This document shows positions 35,945-48,121 of a stretch of DNA of 64,000 nt, piece by piece. Location: positions 76,476,028-76,540,027 of the forward strand of contig NC_088295.1 of assembly GCF_032854445.1 (NCBI RefSeq), read 5' to 3'. Every line of letters starts with the position of its first letter. The first letter of the stretch is position 1. The stretch comes from Liolophura sinensis. Taxonomy: Eukaryota > Mollusca > Polyplacophora > Chitonida > Chitonidae. The notes beneath the pieces were generated by a model that was given only the letters and a program-made list of their open reading frames with translations, did not search any database and had not been told where the DNA came from. The position numbers were made by a program, and so were the translations under genes.

Positions 35945-36370
35945 ACACGGTGTGTACATATATATCGTCATGTGTAGCATTTATGTCCTGTAAGAAATGA
36001 GATAATTTTATTCTGCGTCACAAGACATTAAAACCTTGGTCTGTCAGTGATACTCTAACAAGGAAGGATACTCTACCAAAGAAGGATGCTCTACCAAAGA
36101 GGGATACTCTAGCAAAACAAGGATACTCTACCAAATAAGAATACTCTATCAAAGAGGGATACTCTAGCAAAACAAGGACACTCCAGCAAAATAAGAATAC
36201 TCTACCAAAGTAGGATGTTCTGGCAAAACAAGGATACTCTAACAAAAAAGGATACTCTGCCAATCAAGGATACTTTACCAAGCAAGAATACTCTCCTTAA
36301 TGTCTCCAATCTAAGATTCTTGAATTCTACAGTTAACCTAACACTCTAAATGGGAAATATGAGCAGAGCG
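35945..36370 (+). pseudogene. Second Penelope-like fragment with internal minisatellite
   Basis: A 3' fragment of the same PLE family as the copy at 36880-38098. The left flank aligns base by base with that copy: TACATAT...TGTAGCATTT, then TTCTGCGTCACAAG. The right flank aligns again (TCTAAG-TTCTTGAATTCTAC...GAGCAGAGCGATTGAGGA against the other copy's GGACAGAGCGTTGAGAA). Between the flanks, a short stretch present once in the other copy (CAAGGATACTCCATCAAA) is expanded into about 14 tandem units. The head-to-tail order with the following copy is typical of PLE arrays. The frame is broken. Confidence 0.75.
36049..36296 (+). repeat. 18-bp minisatellite inside Penelope-like fragment
   Basis: About 13-14 units of an 18-bp motif close to AAGGATACTCTACCAAAG, with scattered substitutions (GATGCT, GAATACT, CTAGCAA). 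The single-copy precursor is readable at about 37982-37999 in the neighbouring Penelope copy. Eighteen is a multiple of three, so the array stays open on the minus strand; that minus-strand frame is a by-product, not a gene. Confidence 0.93.
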
Positions 36371-36879
36371 ATTGAGGACCCTCCTACGACGTGTGCGTAA
36401 ATTTGTGCAAGCGAAACTTTCCCGATAACACACACTGAAGTGATACCTCGCCATAACAGTTACACCTGTCGCAAAGCTACGCACGATTTCCAGAAAGGGG
36501 CAGAGGAGTTCTCCCAGTCAGTGTCAAAGTTGTCATAGCTGATCGATTTCCGCTTAACCGCGGCCAGGCGATGTATAACCATCAGTGTTTATTACATCAT
36601 TACCAACCACATGACTCCATCATAACAAATTTATTCAAATACCATAAACGTAGACCTCGCAGTCATGGAAGGCGGATGTTCAAAAGAAACATGATTCACA
36701 AACACGTTACAGTTATGTATTTAGTAGGATTGTCGTATGACACTAATAGCATGTATGTTCTACGCACAGTATTATATGCACTGCACTGAATTTACTAAAA
36801 CAGGTAGTTCAAGACGTATCCAATAACATACACAATTTCTATGTTCCTCCTCACCTTCTAGGTCTGTGTCAAGACATAT

Positions 36880-38098
36880 CGTATTTTCGATTGTATTGCC
36901 CTGTAACTACAACTGAAACTCAACACGATCGACTCTTTCTGAAGACAAAGTATTTAGAGAGAAGCCTTGATTTAATTAACCTAGCACGCATCTTTAATGA
37001 ACCTGATGTTCATAGTCCTGTGCCTAATTATTTTAATATCCAAGAGCCACCTTGCATATCCTATGAGTATACAAAGCCTATCGCTTCCCAAATGTTCAAT
37101 TATTCCCAGGCCATCAAGGAGTTCTATTTGGCGACGTATACTTCTGGTGGCTATAACTGTGATTGTGAATCCTCAGTTTTTACCCACGACAAATGTAAAC
37201 ATGTCCTGACTGGTGACCATAATATTATTAAGAATCATGATCTAAGGAATCTCTTTGTGAGAGGTCCTAAGTATAGAGAAAACAGAAATGTCAACATAAG
37301 ATCTAACATAAAAAATATCATCTAGGCGCTTGAGTAATATGTTAAGAAATGGTCAAAACGGGAGAAAGTGGATTCTTGAGATTGTCAAAAAGAAGGTTAG
37401 TTTAGCTATACACCGTATAACATTGGTGCCCTAGCTAACCACTCATGGTGTGTTACATTATTTATTGAATTACTTGAATTTGTCATTAATAACATCTATG
37501 TGAAATTCGGAGATACCATTTACCTACAGTGCGTAGGTATTCCAGTGCGTGACAATTGTGCGACTCTTTTTTTTCATATGAAAATTACTTAAAAGTAATA
37601 TCTTTAAAGCTCGATCTTTTTCATTTACCAAGTGGTATATTGATGATCTACTGGCGTTAAATAACCCCCATATTGCTCAAGCGGTGAAGGAAATCTATCC
37701 GCCTACATTGGATTTAAAGGAGACAACACATAGTCCTGACGGTACATCTTATTTGGATCTATATCAGTAGAAGACGAACAAGGTCTCCTTTCACGCCGCC
37801 TTTACGACAAAAGGGATAATTTTAAATTTCATATTGTAAATTATCCTTATTTAGATAGCAATATATCAAAGGGTCCTGCATATAGCGTATACATATCCCA
37901 CATTGTAGCATTTGTCAGATCTTGCGAAAATTGTGATGACTTTCATCTGCGTCACAAGTTGTTAGTTCAAAAACTAGTTTGTCAAGGATACTCCATCAAA
38001 CGGCTTCATTCTAAGTTTCTGAAATTTTATAATGAGTATTACTCTCTCGTTGGCAGGTATGGACAGAGCGTTGAGAATCTCTGGCGACCTGCATTGTG
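36880..38098 (+). pseudogene. Penelope-like element reverse transcriptase, decayed
   Basis: Remnant of a Penelope-like retroelement (PLE) RT. An open 5' part at 36891-37325 contains the N-terminal signature CDC...HVLTGDHNIIKN followed by LFVRGPKYRE, characteristic of the family. Further on, in shifting frames, come VKFGDTIYLQCVGIP and DNCAT (the GIPMGTNCAP motif) at about 37490-37560, WYIDDLLALNNPH (catalytic YIDD) near 37640, YPPTLDLKETTHSP and SYLDLY. A last open stretch from about 37856 has KGPAYSVYISH, RHKLLVQKLVCQGYS, FLKFYNEYYSLVGRYG and LWRPAL, then a stop. The region between GPKYRE and the GIP motif is far too short, so RT motif A is deleted. Several stops and frameshifts make it inactive. 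No GIY-YIG endonuclease domain was recognised downstream. Confidence 0.88.
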
Positions 38099-38351
38099 AT
38101 CAACCACATAGACGGCGCTGTTATCCTTATGTACATATCTATCGCGTACATGGCATTTAACAACATAGATGGCGCCGGTTGCCGAGTGTAACCGTCTATC
38201 TTGTAGACAGCTTTTTACAGACCAGCATGTCATGTGTAACATCATATATGGCGTTTCTTGTAGTATGAGATCCTTACATATTAACGGGAAAGACGTAATC
38301 GTCCGTTACTTTTGAATCACAATCTGTTCGGTTAAGTTCTGTAACGCTAGT

Positions 38352-38788
38352 CATTTTCAAACTGTATCTAATACGGCTTAACCTGGGGATAGGGGCCGTA
38401 AAGGCAGCTATGCTAATTACATCTGCATGATGCCTTTATGAACAGTTGGAATCAAAAGGTGACTGAGATACCTTGTTTAATTGTTACTTGATCTGGAACT
38501 CATTTATGAACTACAAATCTGAACTTTGATATGTAATTCATGCCTGGAAAATCAACCGTCTGCCCTGCATCAGTGAAAACTGATGACCGCTTCTCTCTTG
38601 TGTGTTACCGGCTTTATTTCTTATCTGTATAATTTCTTACATACCTTTGTCTTTGGGAGCTAGTGTTAAAGGTTGTTTTGGAAATGGATCTTGCGATTAT
38701 GGACTTGGAACGCACTATAAGGACTACGAATGGTATACGAATGTCGGAAATGACGCTTATATCAACACGTTGCCTTTATGAACAGTTG
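38352..38788 (+). repeat. Dispersed repeat R, copy 2
   Basis: Partner of 11285-11690 with about 85-90 percent identity by eye and an 11-bp indel after GAACAGTTG. The block GCCTTTATGAACAGTTG occurs twice here (38432 and 38772). The mariner-like relic starts right after the second block. One frame reads GCFGNGSCDYGLG and then YEWYTNVGNDAYIN. Confidence 0.85.
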
Positions 38789-39860
38789 CACAGGGTGACC
38801 CCCCCAAAAAAAGAAAAAAAATCTTTTTGTGATATACCCTTCATTCATTCACTAATTACCCTTATTTTGCGGGACGTGGCAGAAGCAACGCCCGTGAACA
38901 CAACTAGATCTCAATGGGAGCTCCAGCACAGACTATACATCAAACATTACTCCAAGACAGGTTCGTTCAAGAAAGTGCAGGGCATCAGTTCGAATGTGAA
39001 AAATCCCCCTCCAAGAGCAGAATTCAGAAATGGATGGACCACTTCGAGAACTATGGTACACTGTAGAACCTCAATGCAGCCAGTGACAACCGTCCAAGCC
39101 ATTCAGGACACCTCAGGAAGCGTACAGATGAGCTGGTCGAGGGCGTAAGAGAGTCAGTTCTGCAGAGTCCGAAATGCTGTATGCGCAAGCGAAGTCAGTC
39201 CCTCGGTACATTCCGTGAGACTTGCGGGAGAGTGCTAGCAATGGATGTAAAGGCCTACCTATACAGAATACAGACAAAGCAGACCCTTACAGCCTCAGAC
39301 AAGGAGCAGAGGAAGGCTATGGCAGTCAAGATACTGGAGAAGATAAAGGAGACCCTGACTTTCCTTAACCTCCTTTGGACCTCGGATGAAGCTCACTTCC
39401 ATTTTGAAGGAAAGGTAAACTCGAAGACAAATGTCTTCTGGTGAACCTCCAAACCCGACGAGGTAGCTACCAAGCCGTTACACTCCCCTAAGTGCACAGT
39501 ATGGACGGCAATCTCAGACAGAGGCATCATCAGACCATCCTCCATCGAGGAATCTGGCGCGACAGTGACAGTCACGAAGGAGCGATGTGTTGAGGTCCTC
39601 AAAACTTTCAAGTATGAGCTGCAGATCCTGTACCCGTCGCTTATGGGGAAATTCTGGTTCCAGCAAGATGAAGCAAGCTCCAAACCTCACACCACAAACC
39701 TATTTCGAGATCGGCTGAAAGAGAACTTCGGAATTTTTTGATTTTGTGTGGGAACCTCACAGCCTAGACCTTAGCCTCCAGATTTCTTTCTCTTGGGGCT
39801 ACCTTAAGGACAGGGTGTACGCAGGGAGACCCAGGATCATCACTTCACATTGAGTCAGTT
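38789..39860 (+). pseudogene. Tc1/mariner-superfamily transposase, inactive
   Basis: Decayed transposase of the IS630/Tc1/mariner superfamily. The HTH region is readable across frames from about 38880 (RLYIKHYSKTGSFKKVQ, then RKRTDELVEGVRESVLQSP). The main frame at 39181-39444 carries MRKRSQSLGTFRETCGRVL and WTSDEAHFHFEG with the first catalytic Asp at 39385. A TGA follows at 39442; the same frame continues with PLHSPKCTVWTAIS and FWFQQDEA (second Asp at 39667) and PPDFFL (third Asp at 39781) after another stop. As read, 37 residues separate the last two Asp, but nearby indels make that count unsafe. A TIR-like start (CAGGGTGACCCCCCC) lies at 38790; I did not find the matching right end. Confidence 0.87.
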
Positions 39861-40137
39861 GAGACATAAGTTGGAATTCATTGTTTTCTTAACATATTTT
39901 TAAGAGATATATAGCTTTCCTGATTTCCACATGATGAAATGTGAACAGACATTGATTCTAATCGTTGCTGTAAAGAATATATTAAGATTTCACGTATATT
40001 ACTCTTTTTGAAATTTTTGTGTGGTTAGTTTTGAATCATCAAATGTAAAATATGTGTTGTCAGGTGTAGACCCAACTATTTGGGTGATTTTCCTCACATT
40101 AACCAACTAGTACACAATATATAAGATTTGACCGTTT

Positions 40138-40235
40138 TATAAAAGATGTACAGCATAGAGAGTAGATCCATAGGAGCGACGACAGTGTGATAGTTGGCAA
40201 ATGGTCACAGGTAACCGGTAAAATACGGCCTTTTG
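40138..40235. repeat. Dispersed segment S, partial copy
   Basis: Partial copy (about 100 bp) of the segment at 40318-40505, starting at TGTACAGCATAGAGAG. The two lie 180 bp apart in direct orientation, separated by a short SINE-tail-like sequence. Confidence 0.75.
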
Positions 40236-40317
40236 TCAATTATATAACATGTCAAAAGGCACCAAGAGGCGTTGTCACAGAGTAAAACACCAATCAACCA
40301 CATAAATAAATAGAATA

Positions 40318-40505
40318 TAATTAAGACGTACAGCATAGAGAGCAAAACCAGGGCAGTGACAACAGTGTGATAGTTGGCAAATGGTCACACGTAACCGGTG
40401 AAATACGGTCTCTTGTCAGTTTACCTCACTCAGGGTTTTATTCTAACTGTTCATGTAAATGCATATATAGTAACAAATTACATGCACCCTAACACCATGG
40501 CTTAA
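40318..40505. repeat. Dispersed segment S, long copy
   Basis: Longest match to the copy in gene A intron 2. Neither 40-kb copy is followed by a recognisable Ly6 exon 3, so the similarity is of a repeat and not of a duplicated gene. Confidence 0.75.
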
Positions 40506-40624
40506 GCAGAATTAGGTAGGAAAATGCAGTTATGTTAATTGCAATTTACATCACTGATCTAGAATTACTTAAAATGCTGTGTTGTCACCACATTTAACAA
40601 ACAATCACATTCGCTGATTCGTCC

Positions 40625-40795
40625 TGCTAAAGCCCTGGTCTATACGCCGGTGCAAATTAAGGTCGCAAGCTTGAATCCAGCTCTTGCCTGTTTTAACTGC
40701 GTATTGAAAGTCAGGAAAGTGAGGAGCACTCCGCACTCCGTCATATAGGTGAAAAGTGTATGAGAGCTTGACTAAACGACAATCACCATAGTGTC
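40625..40795 (+). mobile_element. Highly degenerate tRNA-SINE
   Basis: A head-like GGTCGCAAGCTTGAATCCAGC block and a tail-like CCGTCATATAGGTGAAAA block in the right order and at reduced spacing. Old copy. Confidence 0.5.
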
Positions 40796-41683
40796 AACAT
40801 ACTCAAATATTTTTCTCACGGTTAACATTGGCTGTCAGTGTCCGCAGAATCTATTCAAGGGGAAGTAAATGGTGCTCTAACTTTTTTCATAAGATTACTC
40901 TCCCTTGACGTGTTACACGCAAGAACGAAAGCGTACATAGCTTTGGACCAATGTGTTTCCCAACAGGTTGCACATCAGATTGTTATTCATTTGCTTTAAC
41001 AAATTAATGGCTTCAAAACTCACCAGCAATAATGCAACAATTTGAGTATCAGATGACTCAGTACTAGTTCAATTAAATTAAACATTGCGATCTATTTTCA
41101 ACAATTTCCACATCCATGATGACTGAAGAAATCATCGCTAAAGTTGTCGTATAAGACTTGTTGCGTGGTCTTATATTGTTAGGTAGATTTCCGCGGTTCC
41201 GAGATTTTAGTGCACCCGACTCCTCATGACAGCACGAAGTTATTTTAATGAGCGAGAAGGAAAAATTTATGTGGATTTCAGCATTTCGGCTCGGGAATGT
41301 ATTCACACTTGCAGGAGTGGTAATAAAGGTCCAATTGTCTTTAATGCACACCAGAAATTGGCGTGTGCAGCTGTTTTAAAGTGAATTTAAAGGCCTACTT
41401 CGTTCTGCAAATTGCCTTACGGAATAGTCCTACTGGTTTTCTTTAATCCAATCACTGAACGTTAACACAGTGAAAAGATTAAGTCTAAATGACATCCATA
41501 AATTAGTTTTTGAATACATTGTGTGAAGAAAATAATAAATATTAAATATGCTAACCTGCTCCTATTTGTTACGTGAGTTATTAAACTTGGTTTGACTGTT
41601 ATTTACCGTGTACAACCACATGAAAAGTGCTTGTCTAGCTTAGCTGTCTTGCTAGTGGAAAATCCGCTTAATACCGACTTGTT

Positions 41684-41775
41684 TATTTGATTGTTGCTTA
41701 ATCCCCTACGAAATAATCCTTTTACTTAAACCACGACGGTCAGCTTTATGGGTGGAGGAAAATGGAATGCCTAGG
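41684..41775 (-). mobile_element. Degenerate SINE tail, minus strand
   Basis: TTATTTGATTGTTGCTTAAT, then CTTAAACCACGACGGTCAGC and TTTATGGGTGGAGGAAAATGG. Forms an inverted pair with the SINE remnant at 41797-41995. Confidence 0.65.
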
Positions 41776-41796
41776 GTCAAATACTGATCTTTGGGG

Positions 41797-41995
41797 AGCT
41801 CCGTGGTGATAAGTGGTGGCGCAACACACTAACCCAGACTGATCACTGAGCCCAAATTCCGTTCATGCTGGCTTCCTCTCTAGTCGCACGTATGGACGTG
41901 TGTCAACAATTTACGGAGGGTAGTGCTCTCCCCCAGGCTCTTCCTCCCACCATAATGCTGGCCGCCGTCAAATAAGTGCGTAAAACAAATACAAA
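41797..41995 (+). mobile_element. Degenerate tRNA-SINE, plus strand
   Basis: GGGGAGCTCCGTGGTGATAA head, GGCTTCCTCTCTAGTCGCAC core, and CCACCATAATGCTGGCCGCC tail, followed by GTGCGTAAAACAAATACAAA. Accounts for the overlapping open frame on the minus strand. Confidence 0.72.
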
Positions 41996-44900
41996 TCTTT
42001 GGAAAGTTACTGACGAACCTTTGCATGTGTGGTGTACTGGGGTCGACGCCATATTGGTAGAAGCCAAGCGATCTTTACCGTACCTAAGACCCAGCAAACC
42101 TAGTCTCTCAACTGACTTCCATCTCTTATTGTCACCAAGGCCCACAGGAGAGTGGAAATATATAGAACATCCAAGTTTGGAAATGTACCACGTTACGACA
42201 ACACAGCGATGTTTCTTTGTAACGTGACGCCGTCGCGCCAAAGCACAGAAGGGCCAGTCTTCCAATTTTAACATGGGATGGTATATAGCATATATTAATT
42301 TAATAGGATTAGATTAAAACTGGTATTCTGAATTGAGGTCGTGGATGGTTTTAGGTGAAAGTTATTGAAGAATTAATGATATTCTGTGTATAAAGCCGCT
42401 ATACCATTTCTCAGTGGGGCGTCATTCTGTTGGCCTAATGATGTAACACGGAACCAGGGAATTGAACCCGATTGTAGTGTGCCTCACCGTTCGGAATCGA
42501 GCACCTTACAACCTAGCCAATCCCATTCCAGATTTATTGATTTAAGATGTGTGTTTATAAGAGTTGGTCCTGTTTAAATAAAACACGTCAATTGTTATCC
42601 AATGAAAAACATTAGCTGCATTTGACTTGTACAAGTTTGTTCGTTGCAAAGTTATCCAGCAATGAAAATTGTTTTGGGGATTTTTATTTCGGTGACACGT
42701 GCTCGGTTCATATGACAGAAAGTACAGGAATATGCACTGAATTTCATGTCGCATCTCATCGAGTTATGTCCTTGTTGTGGTTTGCCACCTGCAAACTTTT
42801 CTCATGTTAAAGTAAAATCTGTGCTTTTTTTGCCCTTCACTTAATTATTAGACAATTCTCAACACCACATATAAGTATATTTTGTAGCTGTGTGCTAAAC
42901 ATCTGGCCGTGGTTGGATTCTTACTCGATGAAAATACCCTGGCAGTATGAACTATGATATTGTTCAGTAAAGTAACACTATTTGATGCCTTTTAAATTAT
43001 GTCTTGGGAAATGATATTAGTTGTAATTTATAAATTACAGATAAACAACAACATTGCAGCTGAACAATGTAAAGCTTGATCACATGACTACTACCAGTTT
43101 TTCGCCCATGAATCCGTGTTTTCGAACCCATCCATCGCCGCCATTTTACATCGGAATATTTTTTCTTCATTTTATTATTCATGAAATGTGTGATATCCAA
43201 CAAGCTGTAAGTGATTTATCCTTCGCACAAACTACGAAATTATTTTAATAGTCTCAGTTCAAGGACATAAGATGTAAGACACCAATCAAAGAAAGAAAAC
43301 GCTGTTATGATTACTGAACTTCCTGTTGTTCTCTGTCAGCCTTGAGTCTAAAGTACTGCATAGAAAGCACCAGAAGAACAGCACGAGAAATAAATGAAAG
43401 GTGTCATTCCGTCGTCAATCTTAGCAATAACTATGGTTTAATCCTTGTCCTTCAGCGGATTATTTTCGCTTTAGACAGCTTGATTTATTCCCGGCTTTTT
43501 ATAGTTGTGTCCAGTTGAAAACCATGCATAAACAGAGGCTAACGTGCATGTGAGCTTCATTACACATGCGCAATTCGTACATTTGGGTCCAAGATTTGTC
43601 TCCGAACTGAAGATTGAAGATTGGCTAATGCTACCATATAAACATTATAGGTTGCTGATACGCTATAAATTTTTTCACCGCTACTTTGAACCTGGTTAAA
43701 ATATACTTATTCCACAATGTAACTGTGCATAGATGTAAATATACTGTTTTTCGAATACACAGTGTCTTTTTCGTCTTTTTTTGTCTATCCTTGCAACCTA
43801 TTTTCAACGAGCAGACAAAAAATGGTTATTCAAGTTACGTCACTAACGTGTTTTCAGGGTCAATGACTGAGGGAGGGTCAGTATGAAGCTTCACTAAAGT
43901 CACCAGGCCAGCAACGAATGCTTGTGGATTCTCTGCCTCTGGTCATTGCGTCAACGTTTTGGGGTTGACGTCGCTGTTTTCTCTAGCGTCGGTCCATTTC
44001 CGTTTGAATCCATACATGCTCTTGTCACCCAAGCCTTACGGGGATGAGCTGAAATGTGATCCCTGGGCCATGTCGCTGTTAAAAAGGAACGGCAGCGGGC
44101 TGAAATACCTGGTCTCGGTAACCTGCAGCGATCAAAGTACTGTCAAGAGGAGAACGGTAACGAAATGTGAAACCTATCCACACCATCACTTACCCCACGC
44201 CAAAACGATTTCGACGACACATGCGGCAAAGTAATGCTCACATCATCGAGGATACACACATTGCCGGCCGTCTGAATGGGAAATGTGGAAACGTCATTCG
44301 TCCGTAAGCAGTACATTTTGCCACCAGTGACCAGAGCGTCTGACGTACTGCCTGCATGGATGACCGTCAATCATGAACGCATCGCAGGACGACGAGCGCG
44401 CAGCCCAATCTCCCACAAACAAATCCACCGATCTTCCGTATGCATGCTTTGTTTCCCGTGGACGTATAGGGCGCTGTCGATCCCTCACGTACTGTAAAAT
44501 TTTCTGGTGTCGGACGAGCGCTGTTATGGTGTTTCTGTGACTAAGGGTGAAAAGTTTGCAATGGCTTAAGTGTGACTATCCAGTGACAAACAACACTGGC
44601 AAATCAGAGCTTGCAGAGTCGTTAAGTACTCACCACTTGGCAAAAGTGTCACGCGTAATTTACTCTGTTAATACGTAATCCGAGGTTGACTATAAGGAAT
44701 ATTAAATTCGCGTGTATATATATAATCTTATTTGTTAAAACGTTTTTAAAATTCTGTAAACTTTAATGCACAGTAACAAAATGCCATGACTTCCAGCAAC
44801 AATAGCTCAAAAAATGGTGGTCATGTTAGGTTGAATTTTTGTGAGGTTGAAGAGAAGTGCACACTGTATGGGGTGGTATGGCATGGTACCACGCGAAAGT

Positions 44901-45799
44901 TAGGAGGTATATATTTTTGAGGTTGAAGTTGATAAATTTACTACATAAATAGTAAGGAAAATCAATGTGCTGGTGTAACCTGTAAAGGCTATGTCTCTTT
45001 CTCTGGTATTCTCATCTTGAAAAGTAAACGCTCAGGGGAGATAATCAGTAAGGCCACTCAGCGCCCATCTATTTAACTGCGGTCCCGTGGTCCTGATGGG
45101 TAAAGTCATCTGGTAACGACATTACAGGTTCACCAGACTAAGCTCCATCGATCTGTAATCCACACGCTTTCCCTTCATATTAACACATCTATCACTGGGA
45201 ACATGTGATTCCACAAACCCGCATAGGCAGGTCATATACCTGCGGGCATCCCAGAAGTGAGCCGAAACTATAAAACCTTAGAGATCGCGTCGCTCATCAA
45301 TTTGAGTTTTAAATTTATTGGATACCGTTCCACATTTACCAGATCGGGCGGGCTCTCGGTGTCCCTAATGCCAGCGTAACACACTCCTCTGCGAACTACC
45401 AGATGTATCGTGTTCCATAGCGAGCTATCCATGGCCGGCGTACGATGCTGACTGTAGTCGAGATCGGATGAGGTATTACACGAAATGTGAAACAATACCG
45501 CTCTGCCTCGGATAGGCAGTTTGCCATGCGGAATTCATTACGAAGACTGCTGAGTTGAGATAAAAGAGATAATTATATATTCATAGCATATTAGTCCTGA
45601 TAAGCAATTTCTGACCCATGAAAGGTAATACACTTGCTTATCCACTATCCACTGGCCACATTGCAAACTCTTCCATTTATTCTGCGAGCTGGACAACTGT
45701 TTAATAATCCAGATAAAAAATGACAAATCACGTTAAAAAAAAACAAAATGTGAAGACATTATCGATTAAGCAATTCGGGGTCTCTGATGATGTATAATG
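41996..45799. other. Non-coding, one GC-richer patch
   Basis: Mostly AT-rich. A GC-richer patch at 43900-44500 keeps open frames on both strands (for example 43959-44234 plus), but none shows a known domain or a clear pair of splice sites. Confidence 0.5.
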
Positions 45800-45990
45800 A
45801 TGTTTTAATTCTATGTCTTTGTTCTGGTTGTTCATAATATCCCACATTACAACAGTTGGCTATGCTTCATGACGTCAATCATGTTTTAATTCTATGTCTT
45901 TGTTCTGGTTGTTCATAATATCAATGCCACATTACAACAGTTGGCTATCCTTCATGACATCAATCATGTTTTAATTCTACGCTCTTGTTC
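45800..45990. repeat. 81-84-bp tandem repeat, ~2.3 copies
   Basis: GTTTTAATTCTATGTCTTTG and CTGGTTGTTCATAATATC recur from 45802, 45883 and 45967. The second unit has a 4-base insertion (AATG); the third is cut short. Confidence 0.93.
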
Positions 45991-47873
45991 TGGTTGTTAA
46001 GAAAAAAACATATAACGCGTGATTTCAGTAACTTTTATTTACCTTGAAATTTACAATAATTCTGAACAATTTACAAGGTAGCAATCAAAAACTTGATCAG
46101 GGCACATTCGAAGTACCCCCAAAATAACACAGGGCAAAGTTTATCATGACTATTTAACATTATTATGTGTATCAAATATAAGGTGACTATATGTCTGTTA
46201 AGATTACATGCAGTAAACTGTGGTCTGTCCACAACCCAAAGTCACAGCAGAAATCATCTTCTTGTGAAAATACTGTGTCGATGCATTCATACAATATCTA
46301 AGTCTACCTGTGTTCGTGTAAAAAGGGAATCTGTACAAATATCGGACTGCTATACTGAAGGTCGAGATCTGTTCACTAAAGCGGTGGAAAAAAGCAACTG
46401 TGTCATATTCGGTTTTGAAAGGCACAAAGAAATGTGAATGTACAGAATATGAGAAAAGATCGAGATCACTGATTATATAATTCACACAGGCATGCATAGC
46501 AAATGTTTTTGAAAAAAAGCCCGGAGATATAGAACGGGGATATAAAAAAAATCAACCGTATAACAATCAGTTTTCGCATAGAAGGCTTACGTGGTATAAG
46601 AAAACATCTTGGGATAATACAATGGAAGAAACCCGGTCTCCAATACGATTAATTGCATCTGTATAGAAGAAAGGTATTGATAAACGATGTGCAAAAAGAT
46701 CGCGGTATAGATCTGTTTGTAGAGAACACTGTCACACTTGTGATAAGGAGGTTTCCATTGCACACACCAGCTGCATAAAACAGACATACAGACCAACTTT
46801 TGGCCCAAGACAACACACCGCTGAGATTTCCGATCATTCCTGAGGATTCGCACTTTAGAATAGTTCGGGGATATAGATTACTAGCTCCCAACACTATTCA
46901 GATAGGTACAAAGCAAAGAATAATCAAGTTTCATTTGTTTATAAGTTAAGATGGCAGACCGTCAACTATAAACGTCACGCCTCAGATTAATGCGTCTTGT
47001 TAATACTTGTAAGAACATTTCAATGACAGCCATGTCATCAGCTGGACGTCGCGTCACCTGGCGGATTTGACCATCCTCGATCTTGCAATATCATATCTAC
47101 GGTGTGTTCGTGTTAAATCATCAAACGTTGTCAGATCTGACGCTTGTTAGCTCGCATAACTGACGGTAAAAGATGACGAATCCCCGGGTGCTCGGTTGAA
47201 CACAAGCCATAATCTGTCGCCGTCATTATTACATGGTTAATTTGAGTAAGGTGTCAATATACAAGAGTGGGGAGAGGGCAGGCAACAAGGAAAGTGGGTG
47301 CCACTACCATAGATAAATTACTGCGCCAAATCTGCCAATACTGTTCTGCCGTCTTTTTTGCCCGCACACGACTGTGTGTTCCACATGCCTTTGGCTATGT
47401 AGTAAACCCACACTAAGTCTGTTATAGTGTATTTCTTTTAGAGAGTCGCCTATATTCAACTGTTTGATTTTACAGACAGCTGAATATAAAATCATTGAAT
47501 AAAATAAATAGACTATAACAACTACAACTACTACAGCTATCACGGCGGGTTGACCATTTGCTCACAGACCAGTTAACATCCTGAGTGACAGTAAAACCTG
47601 GCACAAACGCAATTGCATAGATTTAGTTTTGAGAGGTCGCCGCTACGGCCAGCGCCTCGGTACTGAGACGAAAGCTTATCATTCCGTCTTCTTTTTATGG
47701 AAATCTGGATTGCTTTTCTCAAAGCTTAGACTCGTTGAGTACGTGATATAGAGTTTCAGTCTGACACAACCTCCTGTCAACTGCACGTGACCATATGACT
47801 GACATGCGCATAAACAAGCAATAACAGACCAGGTGCCAACTAGGCCCGTCCAGTGTCTAATCATGTGACGTCA
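45991..47873. other. 3' flank of gene B, nothing recognised
   Basis: Downstream of gene B in its transcribed direction. Short frames on both strands without support. Confidence 0.5.
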
Positions 47874-48121
47874 TCAATGGTCCGTCTCGCACGTCCCATC
47901 CCACAAAGATGTCCAGTATTTTAGTACAAATATCCCCGTTAACAGCACAGGTAAGTAGTGCACGCGCGGATGGTGTGCAGTCTTCCATCCGCTGTTACAC
48001 AGGTGTTTTCCACACATACACAGATACCCGTTTCCGTTACGCTCTGTCCGACACACTCCGTCAATCATCGTGATGTGAAAGTTCAGTTCGTTAGAACAGG
48101 TTCTCTCCATGTACAGTATGC
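47874..48121 (-). CDS. Ly6/uPAR-like gene B, exon 3 (finger 3, GPI-type tail)
   Basis: Terminal exon of gene B. The acceptor (ACTTTTGTTTCAG) is strong. The first two bases complete a Gly codon with the phase-1 G of exon 2. It encodes 81 further residues, including MERTCSNEL, DGVCRTE and the terminal CMCGKHLCN. With exon 2 this makes ten cysteines in the LU arrangement. The tail has a hydrophobic segment (VHYLPVLLTGIFVLKYW) but then about 12 more residues, including one extra Cys, so the GPI signal is less clean than in gene A. It may instead stay as a short membrane-anchored tail. Overlapping open frames on both strands here are shadows. Confidence 0.86.

Noticed and set aside
36018-36263. 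Minus-strand 81-codon repeat frame
   Set aside because: By-product of the 18-bp Penelope-derived minisatellite.
41903-42274. 123-codon minus-strand frame
   Set aside because: Its 3' half on the genome is a decayed SINE and the rest matches nothing.
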